Source: Kutzneria buriramensis (lineage in GTDB: Bacteria; Actinomycetota; Actinomycetes; Mycobacteriales; Pseudonocardiaceae). Taken from it: a DNA stretch of 64,000 nt. Below, piece by piece: positions 32,490-39,811 of the stretch. The stretch covers positions 124,001 through 188,000 of the forward strand of contig NZ_QUNO01000015.1 in the NCBI RefSeq assembly GCF_003387475.1, read 5' to 3'. Each line of letters starts with the position of its first letter. Positions within the stretch are counted from its first letter, which is position 1. The notes beneath the pieces were generated by a model, which was not told the DNA's origin, did no database searches, and saw nothing but the letters and a program-made list of their open reading frames with translations. Made by a program: the position numbers and the translations under genes.

Positions 32490-34247
32490 ATGGCTGCGGG
32501 GATCACCGAACGGAACCAGCACTGTTGGCGCTGCGCCACGGTGAATCCGGCCGGTGACAAGTACTGCCAGGGCTGCGGGGCCTCGCTGGTGCAGCGCGAC
32601 AACACCACGCGCTACCTGTGCGCGGCCGCGCAGCTGAGTGAGGACTACGCCAACGAAGCGATCCGCGAGTTCCTGGTGGAGCCGCTGCGCGCGATTCCGC
32701 CGGCGCCCGGTGTGGACACGACCGCCGTGCTCCGGGAATCGGTCGCCGCGCTGACGCGTCGGCGGCTCCGCGACGGCGTGCTGCTGCTGTTGCTGACCGC
32801 GCTGCTGTTCACCAACCCGCTCGTGTTCGGGGCGTGGCTGGTGTTCGGGCTCGCCTTGGCGTTGCTGCTGGGGCGTTCCCGGCTGACCGCCCGCAACGTC
32901 CTCATCGGCCTCGCCGTGGTGCTCGGCGTGGGCATCGTGCTGACGATCATCGGCGTGGTCAGCTTCTACTCGGTCCTGTCGTCCTCCGGCCTCGGCGGAT
33001 CGAGTTCCTCAGGCAGCGGCGGCCTCTACGACACCGCCCCGACGGCACCGCCGTCGTCGTCGGGCGGTTTCCTCAGCGTGGCACTGATCCTGACGGTCAT
33101 CGTGCTGCTGCTGATCGTCGCGGTGGTCGCCGTGGACAAGTTCGCGGAGCACTACCTGGTGCACGAACGGTTCAGCCGCAACGAGTTCATTCCCGACGGC
33201 CGGTCCAGCCGGCACGAGTGGGAGCGCCGGCTGCGCGGCATGGGGCTGGCCGCCTTCCACCTCCCGCTGAACCGGGTCGAGGTGGCCGTCGGGCGCGTGG
33301 ACGAGGACGTCGAGCGGGCGGACGTGGTGGTGCACCGGGGTTTCTCGCCGTTCATCGGCGCGGGCGTGCCCGTGTACGACCAGCTGATCGCGATGGCCCT
33401 CGAACCATCCAAAAAGGACGTCGAGCCGGATCCCATCGACGTCAACGGGTTGCACGAGCACGTCGCCGCCGCGATCGACCGGCTGCGCGCCACCTCGACG
33501 CTCGGCCCCGGCCGCCGGTTGGAGGACCTGACCACGCGCGAGCAGGTGCTGCTGGCCGCCGACCGGCTGGTGATCGACCACCGGATCGCGCCGGAGATCC
33601 TGGCCGACCTCCACCACGCGCCGGCGTCGCAGATCTCGGTGGAGCAGGCGCGGTCGCTGGCCGACGCCGCCGTGGAGTGGGCGCGCTACTACCGTTGCTA
33701 CCGCGTGGAAGCGTGGGACCGGGACCTCACCACGTCCTGCTACCTGCACGCCGGCACCGACCAGAAGATGCTGTACCTGGAGTGGCGGTTCTTCGCGCTG
33801 CTGCCGATCGCGCCGGAGTTCCGCGAGATCGACGAGTACCGGGATCCGTGGCTGAGCCCCATCAACGCGACGGTCGTGGAGCTGTTCGTGTTGCCGGGGA
33901 CGATCGTGCGGCGGCTGGCGTCGGTGTTCCGCCGGTTCCGGCCGTTGGACCAGGGCCTGCACGAGGTCGTGCCGGCCAAGTACGGCGCCGACCGCAGCCT
34001 GCGCGAGTTCGCCCAGGCCGACCGGGTGCAGAGCTACTTCCAGGACGTGGACGTCAAGCGGTACGTGCGGATCCTGGACTCCACGCTGTTCCGCGCGGTG
34101 GGGGAGTACCTCCAGGAGCGCGGCTACTCGGCGGTGGAGTTCATGAAGCTGGCCGACCCCGTGGTCAACAACTACAACCTCCAGAACACCACGTTGCAGA
34201 ACTCCGCGATCGGCACCGGGAACACCATCAACACGAAGGGACGATGA
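32490..34247 (+). CDS. Zinc-ribbon membrane protein with a C-terminal Gly/Asn motif, unknown function
   Basis: 585 residues. Residues 10-32 form a zinc ribbon (CWRCATVNPAGDKYCQGCG). Two or three membrane helices follow at about 100-130, 138-165 and 195-220, then a ~350-residue cytoplasmic or extracellular domain that I do not recognise. The protein ends in NNYNLQNTTLQNSAIGTGNT, resembling the start of the next protein. ATG 32490 is chosen over an in-frame upstream start at 32445 because GGAGGGAG precedes it. The stop overlaps the next start (ATGA), so the two are translationally coupled. Confidence 0.75.
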   Translation: MAAGITERNQHCWRCATVNPAGDKYCQGCGASLVQRDNTTRYLCAAAQLSEDYANEAIREFLVEPLRAIPPAPGVDTTAVLRESVAALTRRRLRDGVLLLLLTALLFTNPLVFGAWLVFGLALALLLGRSRLTARNVLIGLAVVLGVGIVLTIIGVVSFYSVLSSSGLGGSSSSGSGGLYDTAPTAPPSSSGGFLSVALILTVIVLLLIVAVVAVDKFAEHYLVHERFSRNEFIPDGRSSRHEWERRLRGMGLAAFHLPLNRVEVAVGRVDEDVERADVVVHRGFSPFIGAGVPVYDQLIAMALEPSKKDVEPDPIDVNGLHEHVAAAIDRLRATSTLGPGRRLEDLTTREQVLLAADRLVIDHRIAPEILADLHHAPASQISVEQARSLADAAVEWARYYRCYRVEAWDRDLTTSCYLHAGTDQKMLYLEWRFFALLPIAPEFREIDEYRDPWLSPINATVVELFVLPGTIVRRLASVFRRFRPLDQGLHEVVPAKYGADRSLREFAQADRVQSYFQDVDVKRYVRILDSTLFRAVGEYLQERGYSAVEFMKLADPVVNNYNLQNTTLQNSAIGTGNTINTKGR

Positions 34248-34570
34248 CGGTGGGCGACACGTACGAGGTCAAGAACACCAGCATGACCGGCAGCGCGATC
34301 GGCAGCGGGAACGTCGTCAGCTTCAACAGCTCCGTGAATCCGTTGCTGGACGCGCTGGTCGACCAGAGGGACGCGTTGCTGCGCGACGCGCCGGGCAGCG
34401 GCCGCGACGAGGTGCGGGAGCGCCTGGACGCGATCGAGGCGCAGCTGCGCGCCTCCCGTCCGGACAAGGAGGTCGTGCGCGGGGCGTGGCAGCGCATCGC
34501 CGCCGTGGTCGGTGTGCTCAGCGAGCCCGTCATGGAGATCACCAAGCTCATCGCCACGTTCCTGGCCTGA
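34244..34570 (+). CDS. Small protein with N-terminal Gly/Asn strand motif and C-terminal helical bundle
   Basis: 108 residues. The first ~35 (VKNTSMTGSAIGSGNVVSF) form a short beta-repeat or amyloid-like motif nearly matching the C-terminus of the preceding protein. Residues 38-108 are helical (LLDALVDQRDALL, EVRERLDAIEAQL, WQRIAAVVGVLSEPVMEITK), resembling helical domains that follow similar Gly/Asn motifs in other bacterial proteins. It starts inside the stop codon of its neighbour. The two products probably interact through the shared motif, which is inferred. Confidence 0.7.
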   Translation: MTVGDTYEVKNTSMTGSAIGSGNVVSFNSSVNPLLDALVDQRDALLRDAPGSGRDEVRERLDAIEAQLRASRPDKEVVRGAWQRIAAVVGVLSEPVMEITKLIATFLA

Positions 34571-34577
34571 GTTCGCC

Positions 34578-35321
34578 CTAGCGGAGCTGGGAGTTGCCGT
34601 CCGGGCCGCCGGTGTGCTCCAGGCGGCTGGCGTAGCAGTCCTTCTCACCGAAGCCCTGCTGGTCGCACCAGGCGTTGGCCTGCGCGGCGGTGGGGAAGGC
34701 GTCCGCGTCCATGGTGACCCAGAAGTCGCGGCCGCTGTAGTTGGTGTAGTCGCCGGAGTACAGCAGGATCGACTTCGGGTAGCGGGCGCGCAGCGTCTGG
34801 AAGTCGGCCATGATGCTGGGGTAGTCGTAGCTCACGCCGTTCACCACCAGGCCGGGCCGCTTGGACGAGATCTGCGGCGCCCACTGTCCGACAAGGGATT
34901 CCGCCGTCGCGTGGTCGGCGGCCGCCTGCGCCTGGAGGTCCGCCACGGTGGCCGGCCCCGTCGTGGTGGTGGTCGTCGGCTCGGTCGTGGTGGTGGGCTC
35001 CGTGGTGGTCGTTCTGGGAGCCGTCGACGACAGCGGCGGCGCGCCGACCGTGACCGTCGGCGTGGCCTCGTTTGTGAAGTGCGGCAACACGAACACGACG
35101 ACGCCGGTGGCGATGAGCGTGACCGCAGCGGCCGTCGCGACGATCGGCACCAGCAGGCTGCCCTGTGACCGATGGCGTGACTGTTGCGGGGCGACCGGCG
35201 GCGGTACGGGATGCGGAATCGTCTGCGGCTCCAGCGATGGCGGCGCGAGCGGCGTGCCGCACTTTCCGCAGAACCGAGCGGTGGGGGCGTTGTCCCGGTC
35301 GCACTTCGGGCATGCCGTCAT
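34578..35321 (-). CDS. Zinc-ribbon, single-pass membrane protein with Thr-rich stalk
   Basis: 247 residues. The N-terminal zinc ribbon (CPKCDRDNAPTARFCGKCG) is followed by a Pro-rich segment, a membrane helix at about 56-78 (VPIVATAAAVTLIATGVVV), a Thr/Glu/Pro stalk (about 95-120) and an extracellular domain with YPKSILLYSGDYTNYSGRDF and a closing ANAWCDQQGF/CYASRL part. The last part resembles the sensor domains seen in actinobacterial kinases and cell-wall proteins. It is convergent with the previous gene (7 bases). Function unknown. Confidence 0.75.
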   Translation of the reverse strand: MTACPKCDRDNAPTARFCGKCGTPLAPPSLEPQTIPHPVPPPVAPQQSRHRSQGSLLVPIVATAAAVTLIATGVVVFVLPHFTNEATPTVTVGAPPLSSTAPRTTTTEPTTTTEPTTTTTTGPATVADLQAQAAADHATAESLVGQWAPQISSKRPGLVVNGVSYDYPSIMADFQTLRARYPKSILLYSGDYTNYSGRDFWVTMDADAFPTAAQANAWCDQQGFGEKDCYASRLEHTGGPDGNSQLR

Positions 35322-35393
35322 GGCGTTTAGTTCGCCGCCGGGACGAGTCCGTTAGCGGGGTGAACTCGAATGGGGGAAGGCCGCGAGGGCGTG

Positions 35394-35399
35394 TACGGT
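35394..35399 (+). promoter_or_regulatory. -10 element of a probable leaderless trpF transcript
   Basis: TACGGT ends 8 bases before the trpF ATG, a spacing that would put the transcript start at or within two bases of the start codon. No convincing -35 is visible. Confidence 0.4.
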
Positions 35400-35407
35400 G
35401 CGGACAC

Positions 35408-36064
35408 ATGGGGACCAGAACGCCCGTGAAGATCTGCGGTCTGACCAGGCCCGAGGACGTGGACGCGGTCGTCGAGGCGGGGGCCGACGCCATCGGCTTC
35501 GTCTTCTACCCGCCCAGCGCCCGATACGTGACGCCGCAACGAGCCGCCGAGCTGGCCGCGCGGCTGCCGGCGTTCGTCACGCCGGTGCTGCTGTTCGTGA
35601 ACACGCCAGCCGACGACGTGATCGCCGCCGCGTCGGCGATTCCCGGCGCGCTGCTTCAGTTCCACGGCGACGAGACGCCCGAGGAGTGCTGGGCCTCCTC
35701 GCGGCAGGGGCACAGCGCTTTCCTGCGGGCGGCCCGCATTCCGCTGGATCCGGACGGCCCGCCGTTCGACCTGATCGGTTTCTCGAAGCGTTTCGACCGG
35801 GCCAAGGCGATTCTGTTGGATGCTCACGTCCCCGGTTACGGCGGCGGCGGGCGCACCTTCGACTGGTCGCTGCTGCCGGCCGCGCCCGACGCGCACCTCG
35901 TGCTGTCCGGCGGGCTCACCCCCGACAACGTCGCGGACGGCATCGCCGCGCTGCGGCCGCTCTGCCGGACCCTCGCCGTCGACGTCAGCTCCGGCGTGGA
36001 GGCGTCCAAGGGCATCAAGGACCACGGCAAGGTCCGGGCGTTCATCGAGGCCGTTCGGGGCTAG
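35408..36064 (+). CDS. trpF: Phosphoribosylanthranilate isomerase
   Basis: 218 residues of a (beta/alpha)8 barrel catalysing the Amadori step of tryptophan synthesis. Motifs: VKICGLTRPEDV with the catalytic Cys, GADAIGFVFYPPSARYV, LLQFHGDETPEECW, GGGGRTFDW with GRTFDW phosphate-binding context, LSGGLTPDNV, VDVSSGVEASKGIKDHGKV. The catalytic Asp lies in ILLDAHV. No other trp gene is in the window, so it stands alone here; many actinomycetes have a PriA enzyme covering this role, so this may be an additional copy. ATG 35408 is preceded by a -10-like TACGGT rather than a ribosome site. Confidence 0.95.
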   Translation: MGTRTPVKICGLTRPEDVDAVVEAGADAIGFVFYPPSARYVTPQRAAELAARLPAFVTPVLLFVNTPADDVIAAASAIPGALLQFHGDETPEECWASSRQGHSAFLRAARIPLDPDGPPFDLIGFSKRFDRAKAILLDAHVPGYGGGGRTFDWSLLPAAPDAHLVLSGGLTPDNVADGIAALRPLCRTLAVDVSSGVEASKGIKDHGKVRAFIEAVRG

Positions 36065-36084
36065 CAAGTCATTGAGCGTTCAAC

Positions 36085-36090
36085 TATAGT
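36085..36090 (+). promoter_or_regulatory. -10 element with adjacent TTGA/TCAA dyad upstream of the VOC gene
   Basis: TATAGT lies 25 bases before the ATG of the VOC protein. Immediately upstream TTGAGCGTTCAA (36072-36083) is a TTGA-N4-TCAA dyad that could be a repressor site overlapping the promoter. Confidence 0.4.
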
Positions 36091-36115
36091 GGTGGGGACC
36101 CGAGAGGAGACCGTC

Positions 36116-36646
36116 ATGCCGCAACCGGAAGGCGCCGAGCTGGAGGCCGTGCGGGCCCGCCGCGCCGAGCTCAAGGACAAGTACCTGCGGCCCGTCGGGG
36201 AGCGGCCCGCCACCCCGGTCCGGGGCGTGCACCACCTGGCCCTGGTCGCCAAGGACGTCGAGACGACCATCCGCTTCTACCAGGAGTTCCTCGGCTTCCC
36301 GCTGGTCGAGCTGGTGGAGAACCGCGACTACGCCGGCTCCAGCCACTTCTTCTTCGACCTGGGCAACCGCAATCTGCTGGGCTTCTTCGACTTCCCCGGC
36401 CACGAGCAGCCCGACTACATCGAGACCATCGGCGCCGTCCAGCACCTGGCGCTGTCCGTCGACGCCGAGCACTTCGCCGCCATCAAGGCCAAGCTCGACG
36501 CCGAGGGCATCGACTACCTCGGCCCCGACCGCGGCGTCGAGGACAGCATCTACGTCCGCGACCCCAACGGTGTCGGCCTGGAGTTCTATGCCGAGGAGCT
36601 GGGCATCTTCAACGGCGAGTCCCTGCACCTCGACGGCGCGGAGTGA
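36116..36646 (+). CDS. VOC superfamily (glyoxalase/dioxygenase-like) protein
   Basis: 176 residues. One bidomain VOC unit: GVHHLALVAKDVETTIRFYQ with metal His, FLGFPLVEL, then AVQHLALSVDAEHF with the second His, and RDPNGVGLEFYAEE with the metal Glu. The three-ligand set predicts a divalent metal enzyme such as a lyase, dioxygenase or isomerase; the substrate is not readable. GAGAGGAGA precedes ATG 36116. It is convergent with the acetyltransferase gene. Confidence 0.88.
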   Translation: MPQPEGAELEAVRARRAELKDKYLRPVGERPATPVRGVHHLALVAKDVETTIRFYQEFLGFPLVELVENRDYAGSSHFFFDLGNRNLLGFFDFPGHEQPDYIETIGAVQHLALSVDAEHFAAIKAKLDAEGIDYLGPDRGVEDSIYVRDPNGVGLEFYAEELGIFNGESLHLDGAE

Positions 36647-36669
36647 CCGCCTGACGTGCGGTTGTCACT
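36642..36669. terminator. Bulged stem-loop between convergent VOC and acetyltransferase genes
   Basis: AGTG and ACCGC on the left can pair with GCGGT and CACT on the right with a 3-base bulge and 7-base loop. It overlaps the stop codon of the VOC gene. Confidence 0.3.
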
Positions 36670-36722
36670 CCCGGCTGGTTCGAGGGCGTCCGTGGATGTC
36701 CGGCGTTGTGCGACGGTGTTCC

Positions 36723-37175
36723 TCACGGTGCGATCGGCCGGGCGAAGTGGAAGGCGCTGATGTCGAACCGGTGGCGGAGGTAGAAGCGGTGGGCCGCGGT
36801 GTTGACGACGCCGGAGTCGAGCTCCATGCGGTCGCAACCGGCGCGGCGTCCCACCTCCGTCAGCTCGTCCACCACGCGGGCGCCGAAGCCCCGCGACCGG
36901 GACTCCTCGGCGGTGACCAGGTCATCGACGAACAGGACGCGTCCACGGCTGGTGACCAGTATCCGGTAGCCCGCCGCAGCCAGCGGCAGCCCGGATGGCG
37001 AGTAGGCGACCAGGTAGCGCAATCCCTGTTCGAAGCCGTCGGTCACCAGCTCGGCGAACAGCTCGTCGCTCATGGCCGGCCGCAAGCGGCGCAGCAGCGG
37101 CAGCAGATCGGACCTCAGCAGCGGGACATCGTCCGACGTCAGCTCCTTGAAGACCACGTCCACCGTTCCGTTCAT
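36723..37175 (-). CDS. GNAT family N-acetyltransferase
   Basis: 150 residues. The GNAT core is visible: LPLAAAGYRILV (beta4), LFVDDLVTAEESRSRGFGARVVDEL (motif A with the Arg-x-x-Gly-x-Gly/Ala acetyl-CoA loop), then CDRMELDSGVVNTAAHRFYLRHRF (motif B, with the typical YxRxGF-like end). Substrate unknown. ATG 37175 has GAAGGGGGAC upstream. A perfect 38-bp palindrome separates it from the preceding hmp gene on the same strand. Confidence 0.85.
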   Translation of the reverse strand: MNGTVDVVFKELTSDDVPLLRSDLLPLLRRLRPAMSDELFAELVTDGFEQGLRYLVAYSPSGLPLAAAGYRILVTSRGRVLFVDDLVTAEESRSRGFGARVVDELTEVGRRAGCDRMELDSGVVNTAAHRFYLRHRFDISAFHFARPIAP

Positions 37176-37207
37176 GCCGCGGGTCCCCCTTCCCAACGTG
37201 TGACCAG

Positions 37208-37245
37208 TGCCTTCAGGCATGCTGCCGGCAGCATGCCTGAAGGCA
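37208..37245. terminator. Perfect 38-bp palindrome, probable terminator after hmp
   Basis: TGCCTTCAGGCATGCTGCC (37208-37226) is followed directly by its exact reverse complement, giving 19-bp arms with no spacer. It lies between the end of hmp and the start of the acetyltransferase gene, so a transcription terminator isolating the two is the simplest role. No U-tract follows on the minus strand. Confidence 0.75.
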
Positions 37246-37308
37246 ATCGACGTCGGTGGGTGCGGGAGCCGACGGCTTCGACGACCACCTGTGGAACCGG
37301 CGCGGCTG

Positions 37309-38529
37309 TCAGCCGATGGGCGTCGGGTCGCCGCTCGGCAGGCGGTCGGCGTCGGTGGACCACAGGTCCGCGCCGAACACCTCGAAGTGCACGCGGTCGG
37401 CCGGCATGCCACGGCGCAGTAAGGAGGCGCGGACGTCTCGCATGAACGGCAGCGGGCCGCACAGGTAGGCGGCCGCGCCGGCCGCGAGCGGGATCTCGTC
37501 CGGCCGCACGAGGCCGGCGCGCGAGGTCGGGCCGGCCTCGTACTCGTAGAACCTGATGTGCTCGAACGAATGCAGCCGAGCGCCGTGTCGGGTCATGTGC
37601 CCGGACAGCGCGTGCCGGCCAGGGTCGCGTTCGGCGTGGACGGCCACGGCCGGCCGCAGCGGCTGCTCCCTGCCCAGGTGCTCGATCATCGCCGCCATCG
37701 GCGTGATGCCGATGCCGGCGCTGACGAGGAGCAGGGGCGTCATCTCCTCGTCGAGCGTGAGATCGCCGAACGGCCGGCTCACGCCGACGGTGTCGCCGAC
37801 GTTGAGGCGATCCGCGATGTGACAGGACACGAGCCCGTCCGGCGCGCCGCCGGTCCCGCGCGCCGGACGTACGGTGATCCGCAGCGCCGAGTGCCCGGCG
37901 GCGTGGGAAATCGTGTACTGGCGTGACTGCCTTCCCGCACCAGGGAGATCGACGGTGACGGTGACGTACTGGCCGGGCCGGTGCTCGGGCACAGCGCCGG
38001 ATTCCGGCGCCAGCAGCAGGGAAACCGCCTCGTGTGCCTCGTCGTACTTGCCGACCACCCGCCACGGCGCGTGGGGCTGGGCCGGGTCGACGCCTTTCTC
38101 TTGGTAGAGGCGGGTTTCGGCGGCGATGAGCCGGACCGCGAACAGCCAGAAGACCTCGTCCCAGGCGACTTCCACCTCCGGTGTCACCGCGGGGCCGAGG
38201 ACACGCGCCACGGCCGCCAGCAGGTGCCGCCCGACGATCGTGTACTGCTCGGGACGGATGCCCAGGGAAGCGTGCTTGTGCGCGATCCGCCGCACCACCG
38301 GGTCGACGGGTACACCGTCGCCGACGAGGCTCTGCGCGTACGCGATCACCGCGCCGGCCAGGGCCTTCTGCTGGTCGCCGTTGGCCTGGCTGCCCCGGTT
38401 GAACACGTCGAGCAGCGCCGGGTGCTCGGCGAACATGGCGGCGTAGAAGGATGTGCTGATGTCGACGGCCGCCGTGCGGACGGCAGGCAGCGTCGCGGCC
38501 ACGATCGTGGTCGATGACGAGGAGAGCAT
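37309..38529 (-). CDS. hmp: Flavohemoprotein, nitric oxide dioxygenase
   Basis: 406 residues. N-terminal globin (1-140): FYAAMFAEHPALLDVFNRG, QQKALAGAVIAYA, and proximal His in IAHKHASLGIRPEQY. FAD domain: RQYTISHAAG (RxYS-like FAD motif), DRLNVGDTVGVSRPFGDL. NAD domain: LLVSAGIGITPMAAM and YLCGPLPFM. It oxidises NO to nitrate with O2 and NAD(P)H. It follows an Rrf2-type regulator gene by 10 bases in the same direction and should be co-regulated with it. The arrangement matches nsrR-hmp pairs in actinomycetes. Confidence 0.95.
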   Translation of the reverse strand: MLSSSSTTIVAATLPAVRTAAVDISTSFYAAMFAEHPALLDVFNRGSQANGDQQKALAGAVIAYAQSLVGDGVPVDPVVRRIAHKHASLGIRPEQYTIVGRHLLAAVARVLGPAVTPEVEVAWDEVFWLFAVRLIAAETRLYQEKGVDPAQPHAPWRVVGKYDEAHEAVSLLLAPESGAVPEHRPGQYVTVTVDLPGAGRQSRQYTISHAAGHSALRITVRPARGTGGAPDGLVSCHIADRLNVGDTVGVSRPFGDLTLDEEMTPLLLVSAGIGITPMAAMIEHLGREQPLRPAVAVHAERDPGRHALSGHMTRHGARLHSFEHIRFYEYEAGPTSRAGLVRPDEIPLAAGAAAYLCGPLPFMRDVRASLLRRGMPADRVHFEVFGADLWSTDADRLPSGDPTPIG

Positions 38530-38539
38530 CGTCGTACCC

Positions 38540-38959
38540 CTAGGTCAGAGTAAGCAGAGTGGTGCCCGTGGGCGGCGCGATCAGGTCCTGGAGCACGACG
38601 TCGTCGAGGGAGGCGAAGAAGGCCTCCTGGGCGTTCCGCAGCGCGCCGCGCAGCCGGCAGGCGGCGCGCAGCGGGCAGGGCGGAGTGTCGCAGTCGACGA
38701 CCTCGGCGACTCCCTCGAAGTCGCGGACGATGCGACCGACGGAGGCCCCCAGGGTGGCGTCGGGCAGCGTGATGCCGCCGCCGCGTCCGCGCGTCGTGGT
38801 CAGCCAGCCGGGGCGCTGCAGTCGCTGGACGACCTTGGCGACGTGGTTGCGCGGCACGTCGAGTGCCGCCGCGAGCTCGTCGATCGTCAACTGCCGGCGC
38901 TGGGCGGCCGCCAACATCAGGATCCGCAAGGCGATGTCGGTGGCTCGGCTGAGGTGCAC
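38540..38959 (-). CDS. nsrR: Rrf2 family NO-responsive repressor (NsrR-like)
   Basis: 139 residues. N-terminal winged helix: TDIALRILMLAA, TIDELAAALDVPRNHVAKVVQRLQRPGWLTTTRGRGGGITL. Iron-sulfur cluster cysteines: C-x5-C-x5-C in DCDTPPCPLRAACRL, as in NsrR. Loss of the cluster on NO exposure relieves repression. The GTG start at 38959 follows a -10-like TAGCGT by 6 bases, suggesting a leaderless transcript. A dyad (38980-38996) overlaps the -35 zone. It heads the operon with hmp. Confidence 0.92.
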   Translation of the reverse strand: MHLSRATDIALRILMLAAAQRRQLTIDELAAALDVPRNHVAKVVQRLQRPGWLTTTRGRGGGITLPDATLGASVGRIVRDFEGVAEVVDCDTPPCPLRAACRLRGALRNAQEAFFASLDDVVLQDLIAPPTGTTLLTLT

Positions 38960-38965
38960 GGGGCA

Positions 38966-38996
38966 ACGCTAGCCAAAAGAGGTATTGCCCGTACCT
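38966..38996 (-). promoter_or_regulatory. nsrR-hmp promoter with AGGTA-N7-TACCT operator dyad
   Basis: On the minus strand TAGCGT (38971-38966) lies 6 bases before the GTG start. The dyad AGGTATTGCCCGTACCT (38980-38996) has 5-bp perfect arms and covers the position of the -35, so bound NsrR would block polymerase. Autoregulation is inferred. Confidence 0.5.
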
Positions 38997-39121
38997 GTTC
39001 TGTGTTCGTGATCACCGGGCGCGTGTTCGCCGTTGTACGGCGGTGTTCGGAATCGCGCCTGCGCAACGGTGTCGCCCACCAGGCTGGCCGCCGACGGTCC
39101 AACCGAAGGAGCAGATCCTCG

Positions 39122-39721
39122 ATGAGACGCACCCTTGCCCGGCTCGCCCTGATGGCACTCGGACTCGGCCTCACGGTCTTCGGCGTCGAGCCGATCGCCG
39201 ACGCCGCGCCGGCCGCTCCCGCGACGGTGAATGCCCCGTTGGGCGGCATGATGCTGAACGAGTACTGCATCGCGCTCGGCTACCAGGGCGCGGAGGTCTC
39301 CGACAACGGCCAGTCCAACCCGTGGGTGTGCTACTACGGCGGCGGCCAGTACTGGACCCCGCTGGACCTGTTCGGCGCCTGCCGCTGGCAGTTCCGGGAC
39401 CTGGGGGCCGCCGGGTTCAACGTCACCTACGCCGGCAACGGCAACTGCTCCGCGCTCAACGCCAACAGCTACGGGGTCGGCACCGACCTGAACCGCATCG
39501 GCGACTACTGCCGGTCGCTGGGGTACCAGGACGCTTACGTCGCCTACAAGAACGTCGGCGGCTGGCGTTGCCGGTCGGGCAACACCCTGTATCCGCTCGA
39601 CCTGCATGCCGCCTGCCGCTTCACGAATGCGTCCCTGGTCGCCCAGGGGTACAGCCTGGTGTCGTACTTCCACGACTACGGGGCCACCTTCCACATCACC
39701 TGCGTGTACCTGAAGCGCTGA
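39122..39721 (+). CDS. Secreted protein with two Cys-containing tandem repeats
   Basis: 199 residues with a classical signal peptide (MRRTLARLALMALGLGLTVF, cleavage near DAAPA). Two ~50-residue repeats share YC-x2-LGYQ-x-A-x-V ... W-x-C ... PLDL-x2-ACR: LNEYCIALGYQGAEV to LFGACRWQF, and IGDYCRSLGYQDAYV to LHAACRFTN. Cys in each repeat are at equivalent places and probably pair. I do not recognise the family; the build suggests a small extracellular carbohydrate- or protein-binding module. It is followed by a strong terminator and so is monocistronic. Confidence 0.8.
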   Translation: MRRTLARLALMALGLGLTVFGVEPIADAAPAAPATVNAPLGGMMLNEYCIALGYQGAEVSDNGQSNPWVCYYGGGQYWTPLDLFGACRWQFRDLGAAGFNVTYAGNGNCSALNANSYGVGTDLNRIGDYCRSLGYQDAYVAYKNVGGWRCRSGNTLYPLDLHAACRFTNASLVAQGYSLVSYFHDYGATFHITCVYLKR

Positions 39722-39731
39722 TCCGAGGGAG

Positions 39732-39761
39732 CGGTTGGCCCGCAGCCATGCGGGCCAACCG
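39732..39761 (+). terminator. Rho-independent terminator after the secreted repeat protein
   Basis: CGGTTGGCCCGC (39732-39743) and GCGGGCCAACCG (39750-39761) form a perfect 12-bp stem with a 6-base loop followed by TTT, 10 bases after the stop codon. Confidence 0.85.
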
Positions 39762-39811
39762 TTTCGGCGTTTGTGCGTGCCCGCGCGGCCGGCAGCTGGT
39801 AGACAACCGGC

